Positions 16,924 through 25,973 are shown, numbered from the stretch's first letter. The stretch is DNA of 59,253 nt from a bacterium (GCA_024226255.1 JAAELU010000359.1:1-59253); one strand, 5' to 3'. Program-made: numbers and translations. The notes: generated from the letters alone by a model not told the origin.

Positions 16924-17886
16924 ATGGCGATACTTGTCACCGGGGCGACCGGGTTCGTTGGTAGCCACCTGATCACCCGTCTGGCTGCGGGGGGAGCGCC
17001 GATCCGCGCCCTCGTCCGACGCCACGATGATTCACTGGCCACCAGAGGTGTCGATTGCATCATCGGTGACCTCAAAAACAAAGCAGCACTGGTTGAAGCG
17101 ACCTCGGGGGTCGAAACGGTTTACCACCTCGCCGCCGTGACCATCGGCGGATCGGGCGACCTGTGGGAGACCAACGTGGACGGCACACACCGCCTCATGG
17201 AGGCGTGCCTCAGCAACAAGGTGAGGCGTGTGATCTTTGTGAGTTCGGCCTCGGCGTACCGGGCTCCGCTGGTCGGTCCAATCGACGAGTCGGCCCCACT
17301 CGGCGGTGTCGAGCGCTACGGACAGAGCAAGGCCGCGGCTGAGACCGCCGTTCGCGATGCCGGGCGCGGCCGGATGGAGACCGTGATCCTTCGTCCCTGC
17401 CAGGTCTACGGCTCAAACGACCGCACCGGCTACACCGGACGGCTTCTGCGGGCTGTGGCGGGGCGGTATGTGCCGGCCGCCCGCGGCTCGGCCCGGTTCA
17501 GCCTCGTGCACGTCGACGATGTGATTGATGCCCTCGAACTTGCCGCGGCGGTTCCAGCCGACGGCCCCGGCGTGTTCAACATTGCGGGACCGGGCCAGAC
17601 CTCGCTCAGCGAATTGGGTGGAGAAGGCACGGAGCGTCGCTTCGCCATACCGAAGTGGGTGCTACAAAGCGCGCTGAGCGGTCGCTGGTTGGTTTGGGCG
17701 ATCCGTAACCCAAATGTTCGACCGCCCTGGCGGTCCTACGCTCCATCCACCTTGCACGGCTCGATGTGGCTCGGAGGTCCCGAATACGACACTTCCCGAG
17801 CACGCACCGTGCTCGGCTTCGTCCCCAAAGTCGACCACTCCAAGGGGTTGCACCAAGTGCTTGTACAGAACACAGCACCCGACTAG
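16924..17886 (+). CDS. NAD(P)-dependent epimerase/dehydratase (SDR)
   Basis: 320 aa from ATG 16924, 4 nt after the previous stop. Cofactor loop TGATGFVGSHL, SSASAYR strand, catalytic YGQSK, and RPCQVYG. The C-terminal third is diverged and has WVLQSALSGRWLVWAIRN, a hydrophobic/basic helix that may touch the membrane. Last gene of the glycan operon; probably epimerises or reduces a nucleotide or lipid-linked sugar. Convergent with the lipoprotein gene only 8 bp away. Confidence 0.88.
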   Translation: MAILVTGATGFVGSHLITRLAAGGAPIRALVRRHDDSLATRGVDCIIGDLKNKAALVEATSGVETVYHLAAVTIGGSGDLWETNVDGTHRLMEACLSNKVRRVIFVSSASAYRAPLVGPIDESAPLGGVERYGQSKAAAETAVRDAGRGRMETVILRPCQVYGSNDRTGYTGRLLRAVAGRYVPAARGSARFSLVHVDDVIDALELAAAVPADGPGVFNIAGPGQTSLSELGGEGTERRFAIPKWVLQSALSGRWLVWAIRNPNVRPPWRSYAPSTLHGSMWLGGPEYDTSRARTVLGFVPKVDHSKGLHQVLVQNTAPD

Positions 17887-17894
17887 GCGGACGA

Positions 17895-18635
17895 CTATCT
17901 GTCGCCCCGGCTGGTGATCTTGCCAAGGCCTGTGACCTTGTCGGTGAGCCGCGGCGAGCCGTAGTAGTCGATACTGCCGACCCCGCTGACGGTTGCATCG
18001 AGTTCGCCCGTCACCCAGACGGTGGCGTTGCCGGCGCCCGAAGTGGTGACGTTGGCAGTGGTGCTGCGCAGGTCGGCGGCTTGGTAACTACCCGCGCCCG
18101 ACAGCGTCACGTCTTGGGTGCCGACCTCACCTCCGAGCGTGATCGTGCCGACGCCGCTGAGCTCGACATCCAACTGGTCTGCGGTGACGCTATCGATGGT
18201 GATATCGCCGGCACCGGACAACGTGAGTGTCAACGACTCACCGGAGCTGGTGGTCAACTGGAAGTTCCCTGCGCCAGATAGCGTCAATCCGGTGATGTCC
18301 GGCATTGATATCACGTATTTGACCGATTCGGTTGGATCGATGTCGATCCCCGACTCGGTGGCAATCGTGAGGACGCCGTTGGCAACCGTTGTCTCGATGT
18401 GAGCCAGCAAGTTGTCGTCGGTTTCGATCGTGAAGAGAGGGCCCGATCCCTCCGTGAGGATGACATTGCCCTCTCCGGCCAGCGTGACCTGGTCGAAGCC
18501 GGATAGGTCACGAGTTTCGGTTGTGATCGTTCCGCTCCCGGCGACGTCCGTGTTATTCAAGTCGAGTCCGTCGCCGCACCCAGTGGCTACCAGGCTCAAC
18601 AGCAGCAACGCGGCAAGCGCGATCTTGGATTGCAT
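17895..18635 (-). CDS. DUF2807 (head-GIN domain) lipoprotein
   Basis: 246 aa with signal peptide and lipobox (LVATGC, Cys20). The mature part is a right-handed parallel beta solenoid of DUF2807: repeated turns of the form TLSGAGN / ELSGVGT / TTSGAGN with Ser-Gly-(Ala/Val)-Gly corners. It also has the usual DUF2807 beginning, TRDLSGFDQVTLAGEGNV. Function of the family is unknown; probably surface-exposed and anchored to the outer face of the membrane. Monocistronic. Confidence 0.93.
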   Translation of the reverse strand: MQSKIALAALLLLSLVATGCGDGLDLNNTDVAGSGTITTETRDLSGFDQVTLAGEGNVILTEGSGPLFTIETDDNLLAHIETTVANGVLTIATESGIDIDPTESVKYVISMPDITGLTLSGAGNFQLTTSSGESLTLTLSGAGDITIDSVTADQLDVELSGVGTITLGGEVGTQDVTLSGAGSYQAADLRSTTANVTTSGAGNATVWVTGELDATVSGVGSIDYYGSPRLTDKVTGLGKITSRGDR

Positions 18636-18678
18636 CGTCCTTCATCTTTCGGGGTGCCGGATGACCCTATTGGCGTCC

Positions 18679-18855
18679 TCAGTCGGTTTTGGGCTTCTTG
18701 ACGGCGACAATCCCCTCGGGTGTAGAGATACTTGTGTGGCCGTCCTCCCACCGGATTTCGTACGAGTTATCTCGGATATCGACGATCTTGCCGGTTTGGG
18801 ATCGTTGCCCGACCCTCTTTGTCATATGGGTAACTTGGGTTCCGCGTCGCAGCAT
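18679..18855 (-). CDS. Small DUF1918-like protein
   Basis: 58 aa from ATG 18855, chosen because AGGAGG lies 6 nt upstream (the frame continues to 18873 but without a site). A small SH3-like barrel is suggested by RSQTGKIVDIRDNSYEIRWEDGHTSISTP, which resembles the DUF1918 pattern (G.I.E.R....Y.VRW.DGHE..F.P). DUF1918 proteins are common in Actinobacteria and uncharacterised. Confidence 0.75.
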   Translation of the reverse strand: MLRRGTQVTHMTKRVGQRSQTGKIVDIRDNSYEIRWEDGHTSISTPEGIVAVKKPKTD

Positions 18856-18944
18856 CGTGCACCTCCTACCCAAATAGTACGGAGGCTTGCCGCCAAGAGA
18901 AGGGGCCGAATGCCCCCTTTCGTGCTGAGAATCGGCCCGACCGA

Positions 18945-19781
18945 CTAATAAGCCTCAGGGACGAAGGTCTGATCCGCCAGCGGCGGCCTCACATAGGCAA
19001 AGGCATCATCGCGAGGTGGTAACGAGATCGGCGGCACCTCGACCTCCTCGTAAGGGATCGATGACAGGAGATGGCTGATCGTGTTGAGCCGCGCCTTCTT
19101 CTTGTCATCGGCATCGACCACGAACCACGGTGCCTGCTTGATGTCGGTGTGGGCGAACATATCGTCTTTGGCCTTTGAGTACTCCACCCAGCGGCGTCGC
19201 GATTCGAGATCCATGTCGCTCAGCTTCCAACGGCGCTTGGGATCGTGGATGCGAGCTTGGAAGCGTCGCTCCTGCTCATCGTCGCTCACCGAGAACCAGT
19301 ACTTGATCAGGATTATCCCGGAGCGGACGAGCATCCGTTCGAACTCGGGGCACGAACGGAGGAATTCCTGGTACTCCTCTTCGGTACAGAACCCCATGAC
19401 CCGCTCGACTCCGGCCCGGTTGTACCAGCTGCGATCGAACATCACCATCTCGCCGGCCGCCGGCAGATAGGGGACATAGCGCTGGAAGTACCACTGCGTT
19501 TTTTCGCGTTCGGTTGGAGTACCCAATGCCTCAACCCGACAGACCCGGGGGCTCAGCCTCTCCGTGATCCGCTTGATGACCCCGCCTTTGCCGGCGGCAT
19601 CACGGCCCTCGAACACAACAACAACCTTTAGGTTCTCCTGGCGTATCCAGCGCTGCAGCTTGGCGAGCTCATTCTGAAGACGGCTCAGTTCACCCTCGTA
19701 GAACTCTTTGTGCAAACGCCCGTCGGCCTTGTACTGGGGGTCGTCGTCTTTGGCCGGTTGGGTTGTATCAACGTCAGTCAC
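18945..19781 (-). CDS. ppk2: Polyphosphate kinase 2
   Basis: 278 aa from GTG 19781 with AAGGAG 7 nt upstream. Single-domain PPK2: Walker A FEGRDAAGKGG (~57-66), the PPK2 block ALGTPTEREKTQWYFQRYV, Walker B MFDRSWYNRAGVERVMGF, and the lid RRWKLSDMDLESRRRW. It moves phosphate between polyphosphate and nucleoside di- or monophosphates; the class (NDP or NMP preference) cannot be settled by eye. Divergent from the aminotransferase gene across 100 bp. Confidence 0.95.
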   Translation of the reverse strand: MTDVDTTQPAKDDDPQYKADGRLHKEFYEGELSRLQNELAKLQRWIRQENLKVVVVFEGRDAAGKGGVIKRITERLSPRVCRVEALGTPTEREKTQWYFQRYVPYLPAAGEMVMFDRSWYNRAGVERVMGFCTEEEYQEFLRSCPEFERMLVRSGIILIKYWFSVSDDEQERRFQARIHDPKRRWKLSDMDLESRRRWVEYSKAKDDMFAHTDIKQAPWFVVDADDKKKARLNTISHLLSSIPYEEVEVPPISLPPRDDAFAYVRPPLADQTFVPEAY

Positions 19782-19881
19782 GTGTTATCTCCTTCTCACC
19801 AGCAGAATACCGGATCATCGGCAATCCCCCCAAGGCGAGGATCAGAGTAGATGAGTTTCGGGAGCGGAGTAGCCTGCGGTC

Positions 19882-21057
19882 ATGGATTTCTCGACGCTCA
19901 CCGAGCAGCTCATGGGTCTCGGCACCGGCCGCTGGGCAATTCATCATCGCGCCGTCCAAAAGCTGTGGGCAGGCGAGGATGTCGTCATGCTCTCGATCGG
20001 TGAGCCGCAGCTGGGCACTCCCGCTGGAATTGTCGATACGGCCGTCGAGAGTCTCCGGACCGGCCGCACCAAGTACGCCATTGGACGTGGTGAGCCGGCG
20101 CTGCTGGAAGTCATCGCCGACCGCTACACGAAGCGATCTGGGCGTGTGGTAGGTACCGACCAGGTGACTTTCTTTCCCGGGTCGCACACGGCGTTGTACG
20201 CACTGTGCCAAACGCTGCTCGAGGCCGGCGATCATATTTTGGTCCCGGATCCCTTCTACGCCGCCTACGAAGGGATTATCAGGGCTTCCCGAGCCGAGAT
20301 GATCCCGGTGCCGCTGCGGCCGGAGAACCGATTTCACCTCGAGATCGATGCCTTGGAGAAGGCACTTACGCCCCAGTCCCGGGTGCTGATTCTCAACAAC
20401 CCACACAACCCGACTGGGGCCGTCCTCAGCCGGGACCGGGTCCGCGAGGTGGCGGAGTTTTGCCGTCGCCACGACCTGTGGCTCATTTCCGACGAGGCGT
20501 ACGAGCAGCACGTTTACGAGGGCGAGTTCGTTTCCCCCTTCGATATGGAGGAGTTCTCCGACCGCATTGCAGTGATTTGCAGCGTGTCCAAATCGCATGC
20601 AATGACTGGGTGGCGATGCGGCTGGGCGGTCGGTTCGCCCGAATTGCTCGACCATCTGGTGGCCGTTTCCGAGGCGATGATGTTCGGCGCTCAACCGTTC
20701 TTGCAGGACGCTACGGCGTATGCACTAACCCATCATTTTGATGACCTGGACCACATGATCGCCGACTACGCCCGGCGCGCCCGACTGGCGACCGAGCTTA
20801 TTGCCAAGTCCGATGCAGTGACCTGCCATATGCCACAGGGCGGGATCTTCGTGATGGTCGATGTCCGCTCCACAGGCCTCAGCGGCGACGAGTTCGCCTC
20901 ACGGCTCTTGGAGGACAAGCTGGTCGCCACGATGCCGGGCGAATCGTTCGGTCGATCTGGGGCCGGCCACGTGCGGATCAGCCTGACTGCGGCCGACGAA
21001 AGCATCACCACAGGGTGCAACCGTGTGATCGAATTGGCGGAAAGCCTCACCAGCTAA
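19882..21057 (+). CDS. PLP-dependent class I/II aminotransferase, AruH-like
   Basis: 391 aa. Fold type I marks: SIGEPQLGTP, PGSHTALYALCQ, LNNPHNPTGA, SDEAYEQHVY, the PLP lysine in SVSKSHAMTGWRCGW, and the C-terminal Arg in HVRISLTA. WAIHHRA near the start and SKSHAMTGW with a GAQPFLQDA stretch resemble arginine-pyruvate transaminase (AruH) more than aspartate aminotransferases. The amino donor is not proven and no arginine-catabolism genes are next to it. Monocistronic. Confidence 0.9.
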   Translation: MDFSTLTEQLMGLGTGRWAIHHRAVQKLWAGEDVVMLSIGEPQLGTPAGIVDTAVESLRTGRTKYAIGRGEPALLEVIADRYTKRSGRVVGTDQVTFFPGSHTALYALCQTLLEAGDHILVPDPFYAAYEGIIRASRAEMIPVPLRPENRFHLEIDALEKALTPQSRVLILNNPHNPTGAVLSRDRVREVAEFCRRHDLWLISDEAYEQHVYEGEFVSPFDMEEFSDRIAVICSVSKSHAMTGWRCGWAVGSPELLDHLVAVSEAMMFGAQPFLQDATAYALTHHFDDLDHMIADYARRARLATELIAKSDAVTCHMPQGGIFVMVDVRSTGLSGDEFASRLLEDKLVATMPGESFGRSGAGHVRISLTAADESITTGCNRVIELAESLTS

Positions 21058-21097
21058 TCGCTCACGATGGGGGGGAACCTTCGCGCCTTGCTGCGGG

Positions 21098-21508
21098 CTA
21101 GTTGCCTTCGAGTTTGGCCAGCCGATCCTCGAGACGAACCAGCTCGGCTTGCAGACCGTCGAGGTCTCCCAAGCGGTCCATGGCTCGGTGCATTCGATGG
21201 AGGATGGTCGGGTCGATCCCTCCGCCGAAACCCGCCTGGCCTCCGGAGATGTGGGACAACCGGTTGCCGTAATGATCAGTGAGGCGCCGCTTCACATCAT
21301 CGATCCGGCGCCGCAGCTGATCGATCGACAGATGATCAGTCCATGAGTCTCGGAACTCTCTCAGCTCGAGGCGCAGCGCCGCCTCCTGTTCCCTGAGCCC
21401 TTGCTTCTTGGCGAACTGATCGTCGGGCGTTGTGGCGATCTCGGACTGGATTGCCGCCAGTTCACGAAGCGCCCCGTCGAATCGATCATCAGATGTTGCT
21501 GAAGCCAT
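21098..21508 (-). CDS. Coiled-coil hypothetical protein, tandem paralogue A
   Basis: 136 aa, soluble, charged and mostly helical. Two heptad-like helices surround a central conserved loop YGNRLSHISGGQAGFGGGIDP, then a helix ending RLEDRLAKLEGN. Clearly the sister of the next gene upstream (21573-21983): same length, same loop, same SIDQL...RR pattern. No known family recognised. Probably oligomerises; the Gly-rich loop is the best candidate for a functional site. Confidence 0.75.
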   Translation of the reverse strand: MASATSDDRFDGALRELAAIQSEIATTPDDQFAKKQGLREQEAALRLELREFRDSWTDHLSIDQLRRRIDDVKRRLTDHYGNRLSHISGGQAGFGGGIDPTILHRMHRAMDRLGDLDGLQAELVRLEDRLAKLEGN

Positions 21509-21572
21509 GCCCTGTCATCGTATCCGCCGCGAACACCATGCTGCGCGTCGGGCGCCTCGACATCCTCAGCGC

Positions 21573-21983
21573 CTAACCGCTTTCGAGGGTTTTCAGCTTG
21601 TCCTTGAGACGGCTGAGCTCGGCCTTCATTCCGGCCAAGTCGTTGGCGCTGTCCATGGCGCGATTCATCTGATGTAGGTACTTCGGGTCGAGCCCACCGC
21701 CGTAGCCGGTCTGGGCACCCGAGGTGTGTGACAGCCGGTTGCCAAAGTGGTTCTCGATCCTGCGTTCGGCTTCAGCGATACTCCGTTTCAGCTGGTCGAT
21801 GGAGTCTTCGTCGGTGCCGGGAGCGCTGAACGACCGGAGGGCGGCGCGGAGTGTCTCTTCACGTTCTCGCAGCTCATGACGGCGATCGAGGTCCTCTTCG
21901 GAGGTCTCTGACAGCTCAGCCTGGACCGCCGTCAAGGCTCGCAACGTTGCGGTGAAATCCGCCGCGGGCGATTCGGGTGCCAT
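21573..21983 (-). CDS. Coiled-coil hypothetical protein, tandem paralogue B
   Basis: 136 aa with the same plan as 21098-21508: helical N-terminus rich in Glu/Arg, central loop [21 protein letters not shown], then a C-terminal coiled coil ([16 protein letters not shown]). Sixty-four bases separate the two genes, which likely share a transcript. The pair is a tandem duplication that has diverged mainly in the helices. Confidence 0.75.
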   Translation of the reverse strand: MAPESPAADFTATLRALTAVQAELSETSEEDLDRRHELREREETLRAALRSFSAPGTDEDSIDQLKRSIAEAERRIENHFGNRLSHTSGAQTGYGGGLDPKYLHQMNRAMDSANDLAGMKAELSRLKDKLKTLESG

Positions 21984-22059
21984 AGGCGAATTCTACGCGC
22001 ACGGCGGCCGATAGGCATCACGGCCGATACGCCGCGGGTTGATTTGTTGGGAGCGCCGC

Positions 22060-22689
22060 CTATCCGGTGATGCCGGTTGGACAGCTCACCCCGGTGCCAG
22101 AGATCCCGCAATAGCCGTTCGGGTTCTTGGCCAGGTATTGCTGGTGATAGTCCTCGGCGCAGTAGTAGGGCCCGGCCTCATCGATCTCTGTCGTGATGGC
22201 GCCGTATCCCATTGCAGTGAGCTCCTCTTGGACCGCGTCACGTGTGGCCAGAGCCGACTTCTCTTGGGATTCGCTGTTCCAGTAGATGGCGGAGCGGTAC
22301 TGGCTGCCGCGATCGTTGCCCTGGCGCATGCCCTGAGTCGGATCGTGCTCCTCCCAGAACACGCCAAGGATCTCCTCATAGGAGACCTTCTCAGGATCGA
22401 AGACGATCATGACAACTTCGGCGTGGCCGGTTCGTCCTGAGCAGGTTTCTTCGTACGTCGGGTTGGCGGTGAGACCGCCGGCGTATCCGACGGAGGTGGC
22501 GTAGACACCATCGAGCTGCCAGAAGAGCCGCTCGGCCCCCCAGAAGCAACCCATCCCAACCACGGCAGTCTCCATGCCATCCGGGAAGGGGGGCGTGATG
22601 CGGTTGCCATTGACGTAGTGACGAGTCGGCACATCCATCGGAGTGTCCCGACCCGGCAAAGCCGAACCGGACTTGTTGCGTAGAAACAT
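22060..22689 (-). CDS. msrA: Peptide-methionine (S)-S-oxide reductase
   Basis: 209 aa from ATG 22689 with GGAG 9 nt upstream. Catalytic GCFWGAER, then [23 protein letters not shown], and [17 protein letters not shown]. Resolving cysteines lie at the C-terminus ([14 protein letters not shown]). Repairs oxidised methionine (S-epimer) using thioredoxin. No signal peptide, so cytoplasmic. The active-site residue here is a normal Cys. The first ~35 residues precede the conserved core and match longer MsrA forms. Confidence 0.96.
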   Translation of the reverse strand: MFLRNKSGSALPGRDTPMDVPTRHYVNGNRITPPFPDGMETAVVGMGCFWGAERLFWQLDGVYATSVGYAGGLTANPTYEETCSGRTGHAEVVMIVFDPEKVSYEEILGVFWEEHDPTQGMRQGNDRGSQYRSAIYWNSESQEKSALATRDAVQEELTAMGYGAITTEIDEAGPYYCAEDYHQQYLAKNPNGYCGISGTGVSCPTGITG

Positions 22690-22830
22690 GATTGGCGCTC
22701 CCTGTCTGCCCGCACATTAAGGGTGAGGTGGGCTTCGTGTTACGTAACGCGGACTGCGCGTGGAATCAGACCCTTGTGCCAGGTTCAACCACACTTGCCC
22801 GACAATCGTTCCTCAACAGAGTATGAACAG

Positions 22831-22864
22831 CAACACCCCCGAGTGGAGGGACCCGGGGGTGTTG
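22831..22864 (-). terminator. Strong hairpin after secreted repeat protein gene
   Basis: Perfect 11-bp stem CAACACCCCCG / CGGGGGTGTTG with a 12-nt loop, 33 bp downstream of the minus-strand stop at 22898. Only a short T-containing tail follows on the minus strand, so termination may need more than the hairpin. Confidence 0.7.
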
Positions 22865-22897
22865 TAGCACGGGAACGTGCTGGCTATGCGCCGACTG

Positions 22898-24088
22898 CTA
22901 GTGCTCGCCGCCTGTGTTGACGAAGGTGAACACCTTGCGCCCGCCGTGCTTGGCTTCGACGACCACCTCGAAGACCTTGCCGGGGGGAGCCTCAGGGAAC
23001 TTCACCTTGATTTCCCAATGCCCGTCAGCGTTGGCTTCGGTGACGCCGCTGCCGTAGGGAGACTCGACCCAGATGCGCTCGCCGGCATCGGCCCGGCCGT
23101 AGAAGACGTCATAAGGGATCTCTTCGCCGCAAGATCCGTAGGTCTGATTTGCTGTGAACTCGTGGCGGCCCTCGTCGTTGCCCTTGTTGACAAATTCGAA
23201 CACCTTGCGGCCGCCGTCGTTGGACTCGACCACAACGCGGATTGCCTTTTTGACCGGAGCCTCGGGGAACTTCACCTTGACTTCCCAGTTGCCGTGCGAG
23301 TTGGCGGTTGTGCTGGCGTCGCCGTACTCCGATCCGACCCAGATCTTGGCGCCAGGGGTAGCGGTCCCGTAAAACACGTCATAGGGAGGATTGGCCGAAC
23401 TCGACCCGTACTTCTGATGTGCGGAGAACTCCACTCGGGGTGGCTCTTCCTTTTTGGGCTCATACACGACGGTCACCGTGGCCTCGGCCGAGTTGCCTGC
23501 GGCATCGGTGGCGGTGAATCGGGCGAGGTTTCGTCCTTCGGACAACACCAGCTTGATTCGCCACACGCCGTCGTCGTTGACATCGGCTTCGTAACGGCCG
23601 GCGGTCACCTTGGCTCCCGGCTCCGTCTTGCCTTCGAAGGTGATGGTCTTCTCGTGGAATACCTGGCCGTCTTCGGGATGAAGGATCTCTATGCGCGGGG
23701 GAGTGGTGTCGGGGTCGTCGCCCTTCTCATCATCGCCACCCTCGCCATCGTCGTCACCGTCATCACCCTTCTCGCCGTCGTCTCCATCACCGGCGCCGCT
23801 GTCGGGGTCTTCCTTGGTGTCATCATCTCCCGAGCCCTCCGGTTCAGTGCTCTCAGGCTTCGATTCGCCGTCACCGGCACCTTTGTCGCCAGAGTCGTCA
23901 GCGACCGTGGTCGCTGCGACTGCTTGTGACGCTTCGGCTGCAGCCACGGCAGCGACCGTGTCGACCGGTGTTTCTTCGGTGCTAGATGTGCCTGGGCTGA
24001 GTGCACCTACCTGTGCCAACGCCAGCCCACCGAGCAGAACCACAGCAAACGCTGCGGAGAACACGGTGAAGGCCCCTCTGTGCTTCAT
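22898..24088 (-). CDS. Secreted repeat protein with acidic linker and Ig-like domains
   Basis: 396 aa. Signal peptide (MKHRGAFTVFSAAFAVVLLGGLALA), then ~95 residues dominated by Asp, Glu, Gly and Lys (about 45-140), a probably disordered or calcium-loving spacer. Next comes an Ig-like/glucodextranase-B-like unit (RIEILHPEDGQVFHEKTIT...DAAGNSAEATVTVVY). Last come two ~85-residue tandem repeats, each beginning VEFSAHQKYGS or HEFTANQTYGS, with PYDVFYG(T/R)A and ending GGRKVF(E/T)FVN. No cell-wall anchor is visible. Likely a surface or matrix protein; binding partner unknown. Confidence 0.82.
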   Translation of the reverse strand: MKHRGAFTVFSAAFAVVLLGGLALAQVGALSPGTSSTEETPVDTVAAVAAAEASQAVAATTVADDSGDKGAGDGESKPESTEPEGSGDDDTKEDPDSGAGDGDDGEKGDDGDDDGEGGDDEKGDDPDTTPPRIEILHPEDGQVFHEKTITFEGKTEPGAKVTAGRYEADVNDDGVWRIKLVLSEGRNLARFTATDAAGNSAEATVTVVYEPKKEEPPRVEFSAHQKYGSSSANPPYDVFYGTATPGAKIWVGSEYGDASTTANSHGNWEVKVKFPEAPVKKAIRVVVESNDGGRKVFEFVNKGNDEGRHEFTANQTYGSCGEEIPYDVFYGRADAGERIWVESPYGSGVTEANADGHWEIKVKFPEAPPGKVFEVVVEAKHGGRKVFTFVNTGGEH

Positions 24089-24189
24089 GGTTGATCCATC
24101 CTTGAGTTCGTCGTTCTGTGCTGCATGCCTACTCCCACCCGGTTACTCGTTGGCGGGGGCCGCCGGGTTTACCTGGATTGCAGGTTTGA

Positions 24190-24209
24190 GGTGACTATTT
24201 GGGTGACTA
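24190..24209 (+). promoter_or_regulatory. Direct repeat GGTGACTA x2 upstream of GNAT promoter
   Basis: GGTGACTA occurs at 24190-24197 and 24202-24209, a 12-bp period, in the region between two divergent genes and just upstream of the -35 element. Possible regulator site; weak evidence. Confidence 0.25.
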
Positions 24210-24238
24210 GGTGAGTTGCGACCCCCGTTGCTCAACGC

Positions 24239-24266
24239 TTGCAATAGTTTGCATTTCGCATACAAT
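24239..24266 (+). promoter_or_regulatory. Sigma-70-type promoter for GNAT gene
   Basis: TTGCAA (24239-24244), 16-bp spacer, TACAAT (24261-24266). Transcription would begin near 24273, just before AGGAGG (24275-24280), leaving almost no leader. This constrains the start codon of the gene that follows. Confidence 0.6.
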
Positions 24267-24285
24267 TGTTAATCAGGAGGCGCTC

Positions 24286-24867
24286 ATCGCAGTAGTCAGC
24301 CAACATCCACGCCGTTTGCCGGCCAATTACCCGTCCCACCTCGAGCAGGAAATCGTCCTGCCCGGAGGCGATGTCGTTTGGCTACGTCCCGTGGTGCCCG
24401 ACGATGCTTCGGTATTGGCGGCCGAGTTCGCCGAGGCCGACGAGGACACCCTCTACATGCGCTTCTTCAACCCGACCTTTGCCCTCACCGACGAACGGCT
24501 GCGCTACTTCACCCAGCTCGACTATGAGTCGCATGTCGCACTAGCGGTCATGACCGAAGCAGGAGAGGGCTCCGAGGGCATGGCGATCGCCCGCTACGTG
24601 GCCCGCAGTACCACCGATGTCGAGTGTGCTGTCGTCGTCAAGCCGGAGTACCGCAAGCGCGGCATTGCCCGCGTACTGCTCATCCGGCTCGCCGCAATCG
24701 CCGCCACGGTCGGCTATCAAACCATGTCAGCGTCGTACCTAGAGGAGAACGCTGCCGCCGGTCGACTCCTCGAGAGCTGTGGCTTTTTGCCCAAGTCGAC
24801 GGAGGCCGGCGTCGTTGAAATGTCACGGTCGGTGCAGTCGGATTCATCGACCACTCGGGCCGTATAG
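24286..24867 (+). CDS. GNAT-family N-acetyltransferase (Pat-like), possible ATC start
   Basis: 193 aa if it starts at ATC 24286. AGGAGG ends 5 nt before that codon, and the promoter places the RNA start near 24273, but no ATG, GTG or TTG follows in frame until TTG 24316, which has no ribosome site. Acetyl-CoA motif A is VVVKPEYRKRGIARVLLIRLA; the N-terminal part (VWLRPVVPDDASVLAAEF, then RFFNPTFALTDERLRYFTQLDY) matches the catalytic domain of protein lysine acetyltransferases of the Pat family. No cyclic-nucleotide domain is attached. Substrate unknown. Confidence 0.8.
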   Translation: MAVVSQHPRRLPANYPSHLEQEIVLPGGDVVWLRPVVPDDASVLAAEFAEADEDTLYMRFFNPTFALTDERLRYFTQLDYESHVALAVMTEAGEGSEGMAIARYVARSTTDVECAVVVKPEYRKRGIARVLLIRLAAIAATVGYQTMSASYLEENAAAGRLLESCGFLPKSTEAGVVEMSRSVQSDSSTTRAV

Positions 24868-24878
24868 CATCAGTCGCC

Positions 24879-25973
24879 ATGCCGCCGAGTGTTGCCGAAG
24901 TCATCGTCCGCCTGCGAGAGGCGATTCCGCTGTCGAAGGCCGCGTCCTGGGACGCGGTCGGGCTCCAGGTGGGGGACCCCTCCGGCGAAGTCGAATCGAT
25001 CGCCGTCTGCCACGAGGTCTCGGTCGAGGTTGTTGATGCAGCTGTAGCCGACCAGATCGACATCCTCGTGGCTTACCACCCACTGCTCTTTCGGCCCGGG
25101 CGCACCTTTGTGGCCGGTGACTCGGCTTCTGGGAGGGCCTACCGACTCGCCGCGGCGGGAGTGAGCCTGTTCGTGGTCCACACTGCATACGACGTGGTCG
25201 CCGGCGGGTGCGCGGACGCCTTGGCGGATGCCCTTGATCTCGAAGACGTGAAGGGGTTCGGGGCGAACTGGCCTGCAGATTCGGCCAAGATTGTTACCTA
25301 TGCACCCCAGAGCGCCGTCGAATCGATCACCAGTGCAATGTCCAGGGCCGGTGCCGGCCAGATAGGGGACTACTCCGAGTGCTCCTTCACCGTCGAGGGT
25401 GTCGGGAGCTTCCGTCCGGGCGCGGGCGCGGATCCGGTGGTTGGCACGCCCGGAGAGTTGTCACAGGAGCCTGAGGTTCGCATCGAGATGAACACTCCGG
25501 CGGGACGGGTTGACAACGTGGTCACCGCGTTGGCTGCCATCCACCCGTATCAAGAGCCCGCCTTCGATATCCACACCGCTCGAGCCAACTCCGGTTTCAT
25601 CGGTCGGGTCGGTGACCTACCGGGTGACATGAGCCTGGCGGCCTTCAGCGACCTGGTCGGAACCACCCTGCCGGCAAGCGTTCGAGTAGCCGGCGACTTC
25701 GGTCGGTTGATCCGCCGTGTTGCGGTCGTGCCCGGTTCGGGTTCCGATTTCACCTCCGCAGCCGCGGCCACGGGTGCCGACGTGTTTGTAACGGGCGACG
25801 TTTCTCACCATCGAGGTAACGAGGCCATGGAACATGGTTTGGCCGTCATCGACGCCGGCCATTCCGCGACTGAACGGCCGGGCATGGCGAGGCTGTACTC
25901 TCTCGTCTCCAAGATGTTCACAAACACGATCGACCTGACGCACATAGACCCAAATCCGTGGGGGAGGGCATGA
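24879..25973 (+). CDS. Nif3-like dinuclear metal protein (GTP cyclohydrolase 1 type 2 family)
   Basis: 364 aa, the long form with a central YqfO-type insert (~130-235). Metal ligands are visible in VAYHPLLF, VVHTAYD and at the C-terminus in VTGDVSHHRGNEAMEHG with DAGHSATE. The family forms hexameric toroids with a two-metal site; its biochemical role is unsettled. It starts 11 nt after the GNAT gene and overlaps the next gene by 4 bp (ATGA), the usual Nif3/zinc-ribbon pairing seen in Actinobacteria. Confidence 0.93.
   Translation: MPPSVAEVIVRLREAIPLSKAASWDAVGLQVGDPSGEVESIAVCHEVSVEVVDAAVADQIDILVAYHPLLFRPGRTFVAGDSASGRAYRLAAAGVSLFVVHTAYDVVAGGCADALADALDLEDVKGFGANWPADSAKIVTYAPQSAVESITSAMSRAGAGQIGDYSECSFTVEGVGSFRPGAGADPVVGTPGELSQEPEVRIEMNTPAGRVDNVVTALAAIHPYQEPAFDIHTARANSGFIGRVGDLPGDMSLAAFSDLVGTTLPASVRVAGDFGRLIRRVAVVPGSGSDFTSAAAATGADVFVTGDVSHHRGNEAMEHGLAVIDAGHSATERPGMARLYSLVSKMFTNTIDLTHIDPNPWGRA

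Noticed and set aside
22060-22689. MsrA as a possible second selenoprotein (Sec-containing MsrA forms exist)
   Set aside because: The active-site codon is a normal Cys in GCFWG and no in-frame TGA occurs.
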